From: Ptiloglossa arizonensis
Taxonomy: Eukaryota > Arthropoda > Insecta > Hymenoptera > Colletidae
Length of the DNA: 64,000 bases
Assembly: GCF_051014685.1 (NCBI RefSeq)
Contig: NW_027478459.1
Coordinates: forward strand, 682,001 to 746,000
Reading direction: 5' to 3'
In this document: in pieces, positions 61,306 through 64,000 of the stretch
Numbering within the stretch: the first letter of the stretch is position 1
Layout: each line of letters begins with the position of its first letter
Translations under genes and position numbers: made by a program
Notes under the pieces: model-generated
The model's input: only the letters and a program-made list of their open reading frames with translations
Database searches by the model: none
What the model was told of the DNA's origin: nothing

Positions 61306-64000
61306 TTCGCAATTGTGATGCTACAAACGAATAACTGGAATGGCCTATTGGAAAAGTATACATACCATTGTAATCGGGCGAGTTTCTACTTGCAGATGCA
61401 ACAGGAATTTCTCGAGTTCGTCAATCCGTTCGCGAGAAATGGGAGTTTGAAATTAAGGAATGGTTGAGAAATCATCAAAACTTCCGCAAGTCTGATACTC
61501 GAAACCAATAACTGGAACGGCCTAGGGGAAAAGTACACACACCATTGTAATCGGGCAAGTTTCTGCTTTCAGAGGCGACAGAAACTTCTCGAGATCGTCA
61601 ATCCGTTCGCGAGATTTGGGAGGTTGGAGTTAAGGAATGGTTGAGAGACCATCACAATTTTCGCAAGTCTGATACTCGAAACCTATAACTACTATGGCCT
61701 AGGGCAAAAATACACATACCGTTGCAATCGGACGAGTTTCTGCTTTCAGATGCAACAGGAATTTCTCGAGTTTGTCAATTCGTTCGCGACATATGGGAGT
61801 TTGAAATTAAGGAACGGTTGAGAAAGCATCAAAATTTTCGCAAGTCTGATACTCGAAACCAATAACTGGAACGGCCTAGGGGAAAAGTACACACACCATT
61901 GTAATCGGGCAAGTTTCTACTTTCAGAGGCGACAGAAACTTCTCGAGATCGTCAATCCGTTCGCGAGATTTGGGAGGTTGGAATTAAGGAATGGTTGAGA
62001 GACCATCACAATTTTCGCAAGTCTGATACTCGAAACCTATAACTACTATGGCCTAGGGCAAAAACACACATACCGTTGCAATCGGACGAGTTTCTGCTTT
62101 CAGATGCAACAGGAATTTCTCGAGTTTGTCAATTCGTTCGCGAGATATGGGAGTTTGAAATTAAGGAACGGTTGAGAAAACATCAAAATTTTCGCAAGTC
62201 TGATACTCGAAACCAATAACTGGAATGGCCTAGGGGAAAAGTACGCACACCGTTGTAATGGGGCGAGTTTCTACTTTCAGATGCAGCAGGAATTTCTCGA
62301 GTTCGTCAATCCGTTCGCGAGACATGGGAATTTGAAATTAAGGAATGGTTGAGAAACCATCAAAATTTTCGCAAGTCTGATACTCGAAACCGATAACTAC
62401 TATGGCCTAGGGCAAAAATACACACACCATTGTAATGGGGCGAGTTTCTACTTTCAGATGCAGCAGGAATTTCTCGAGTTCGTCAATCCGTCCGCGAGAC
62501 ATGGGAATTTGAAATTAAGGAATGCTTGAGAAACCATCAAAATTTTCGCAAGTCTGATACTCGAAACCAATAACTACAAAGGCCTAGGGGAAAATACTCA
62601 TACCCTTGTAATCGGGCGAGTTTCTACTTTCAGATACAACAGGAATTTCTCGAGCTCGTCAATCCGTTCGCGAGATATGGGAGTTTGAAGTTAAGGAATG
62701 GTTGAGAAACCATCAAAACTTCCGCAAGTCTGATACTCGAAACCAATAACTGGAACGGCCAAGGGGAAAAGTACACACACCATTGTAATCGGGCAAGTTT
62801 CTACTTTCAGAGGCGACAGAAACTTCTGGAGATCGTCAATCCGTTCGCGAGATTTGGGAGGTTGGAGTTAAGGAACGGTTGAGAGACCATCACAATTTTC
62901 GCAAGTCTGATACTCGAAACCTATAACTACTATGGCCTAGGGCAAAAATACACATACCGTTGCAATCGGACGAGTTTCTGCTTTCAGATGCAACAGGAAT
63001 TTCTCGAGCTTGTCAATTCGTTCGCGAGATATGGGAGTTTGAATTTAAGGAACGGTTGAGAAAACATCAAAATTTTCGCAAGTCTGATACTCGAAACCAA
63101 TAACTGGAATGGCCTAGTGGAAAAGTACGCACACCATTGTAATGGGGCGAGTTTCTACTTTCAGATGCAACAGGAATTTCTCGAGTTCGTCAATCCGTTC
63201 GCGAGACATGGGAATTTAAAATTAAGGAATGGTTGAGAAACCATCAAAATTTTCGCAAGTCTGATACTCGAAACCAATAACTACTATGGCCTAGGGCAAA
63301 AATGCACACACCGTTGTAATCGGACGAGTTTCTGGTTTCAGATGCAATAGGAATTTCTCGAGTTCGTCAATCTGTTCGCGAGATATGGGAGTTTGAAGTT
63401 AAGGAATGGTTGAGAAACCATCAAAATTTTCGCAATTCTGATGCTAGAAACGAATAACTCAAATGACCTAGGGGAAAAGTACACACACCATTGTAATCGG
63501 GCAAGTTTCTACTTTCAGAGACGACAGGAACTTCTCGTGTTCGTCATTCCGTTCGCGATATATGGGAGTTTGAAGTTAAGGAATGGTTGAGAAACCATCA
63601 AAATTTTCGCAATTCTGATGCTAGAAAAGAATAACTACTATGGCCTAGGGCAAAAATACACATACCGTTGTAATCGGGCGAGTTTCTGCTTTCAGATGCA
63701 ATAGGAAACTCTCGAGTTCGTCAATTCGTTCGCGAGATATGGGAGTTTGAAGTTAAGGAATGGTTGAGAAACCGTCACAATTTTCGCAAGTCTGATACTC
63801 GAAACCAATAACTACTATGGCCCAGGGGAAAAATACACATACCTTTGTAATCGGGCGAGTTTCTACTTTCAGATGCAACAGGAATTTCTCGAGTTCGTCA
63901 ATCCGTTCGCGAGATATGGGAGTTTGAAGTTGAGGAATGGTTGAGAAACCATTAAAATGTTCGCAATTCTGATGCTAGAAACGAATAACTGGAATGACCT
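61306..64000. repeat. Diverged monomer block S, copy 2 (runs off the window)
   Basis: Matches 54.58-57.1 kb. TGATGCTACAAACG is at 61,316 against 54,591 (offset 6,725), and GCAATTCTGATGC near 63,963 matches 57,062 (offset 6,901). The offset rise of 176 reflects one additional monomer near 62,380-62,555 with CGATAACTACTATGG and CACCATTGTAATGGGG. Single-base differences are few, for example TTTAAAATTAAGG near 63,216 for TTTGAAATTAAGG. The copy is cut by the window end. Confidence 0.82.

Larger units (their letters stand above)
1..64000. repeat. 177-bp satellite DNA array, whole window
   Basis: Tandem copies of a 177-bp monomer fill the window with no unrelated sequence between them. The landmark TCCGTTCG lies at 1, 178, 355 and 532, and marker variants tens of kilobases apart are still separated by multiples of 177 bp plus or minus a few bases. 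All monomers share one orientation. CTCGAG, TCGCGA, GGCCTAGG and AAAATTTT recur once per monomer in the same order. This architecture is typical of centromeric or pericentromeric satellites in eukaryotes, where the unit often matches one nucleosome plus linker; assignment to a centromere is inference. No gene, transposon or RNA gene interrupts it, and neither array edge is inside the window. The family and the species are not recognised. Confidence 0.98.

Noticed and set aside
1..64000. CRISPR array
   Set aside because: Repeats are contiguous 177-bp units with no unique spacers and no cas genes, far outside the size range of CRISPR repeats.
1..64000. Retrotransposon, rDNA spacer or telomeric repeat
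   Set aside because: No long terminal repeats, primer-binding site, polyprotein, rRNA sequence or short G-rich telomeric units appear. Every segment I read aligns to the same monomer.

Overview
The whole 64-kb window is one uninterrupted, head-to-tail satellite DNA array. A motif of the form TCCGTTCG-CGAGATATGG recurs at 1, 178, 355 and 532 and continues to the last base, giving a basic period of 177 bp and about 361 monomers, all in one orientation. I find no protein-coding gene, RNA gene, transposon, microsatellite or unique spacer. Both ends of the window lie inside the array, so its true borders are not visible. A nucleosome-sized monomer, tens of kilobases of homogeneous tandem copies and nested higher-order repeats (HORs) point to a eukaryotic centromeric or pericentromeric satellite. 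A land plant is the most natural guess, but an invertebrate or other eukaryote is not excluded, and I do not recognise the satellite by name.

Monomer anatomy (reference copy 178-354, 40.7% GC by direct count): a TCGCGA box; a 6-bp perfect dyad (ATGGTT-GAGA-AACCAT); a symmetric A-tract (AAAATTTT) one base after it; a GGCCTAGG box; a 17-bp element resembling the mammalian CENP-B box; and a CTCGAG box. Many positions are two-state and change together, so monomers fall into recognisable types.

Layout. 1-3.7 kb: a mixed block (called P here) containing a 1,064-bp, six-monomer tandem duplication. 3.7-5.7 kb: a four-monomer (708-bp) HOR. 5.7-6.7 kb: an apparently perfect 531-bp, three-monomer duplication. 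6.2-8.7 kb: second copy of block P. 8.7-12.6 kb: second, longer copy of the 708-bp HOR. 12.6-18.6 kb: mosaic of P-type monomers. 18.6-25.6 kb: an 11-monomer (1,947-bp) HOR whose copies gained 1 and 4 extra monomers. 25.7-28.6 kb: another P-type block. 28.6-35.1 kb: a 16-monomer (2,832-bp) HOR, two full copies and one shortened copy. 35.1-37.7 kb: a 1,593-bp (nine-monomer) duplication. 37.7-60.1 kb: a several-kilobase block present as three copies (offsets about 7.4-7.6 kb and 16.1 kb) with whole-monomer gains and losses. 53.6-64 kb: more diverged monomers, again duplicated (offset about 6.7-6.9 kb).

Nothing here works together as genes. The biology is in the array: repeated unequal exchange or conversion in steps of whole monomers, and possible chromatin roles for the dyad, A-tract and CENP-B-box-like element. 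Short open reading frames exist on both strands because 177 is divisible by three and some variants remove stop codons. I treat them as by-products. Block borders come from reading marker variants by eye and are good to about one monomer unless stated.
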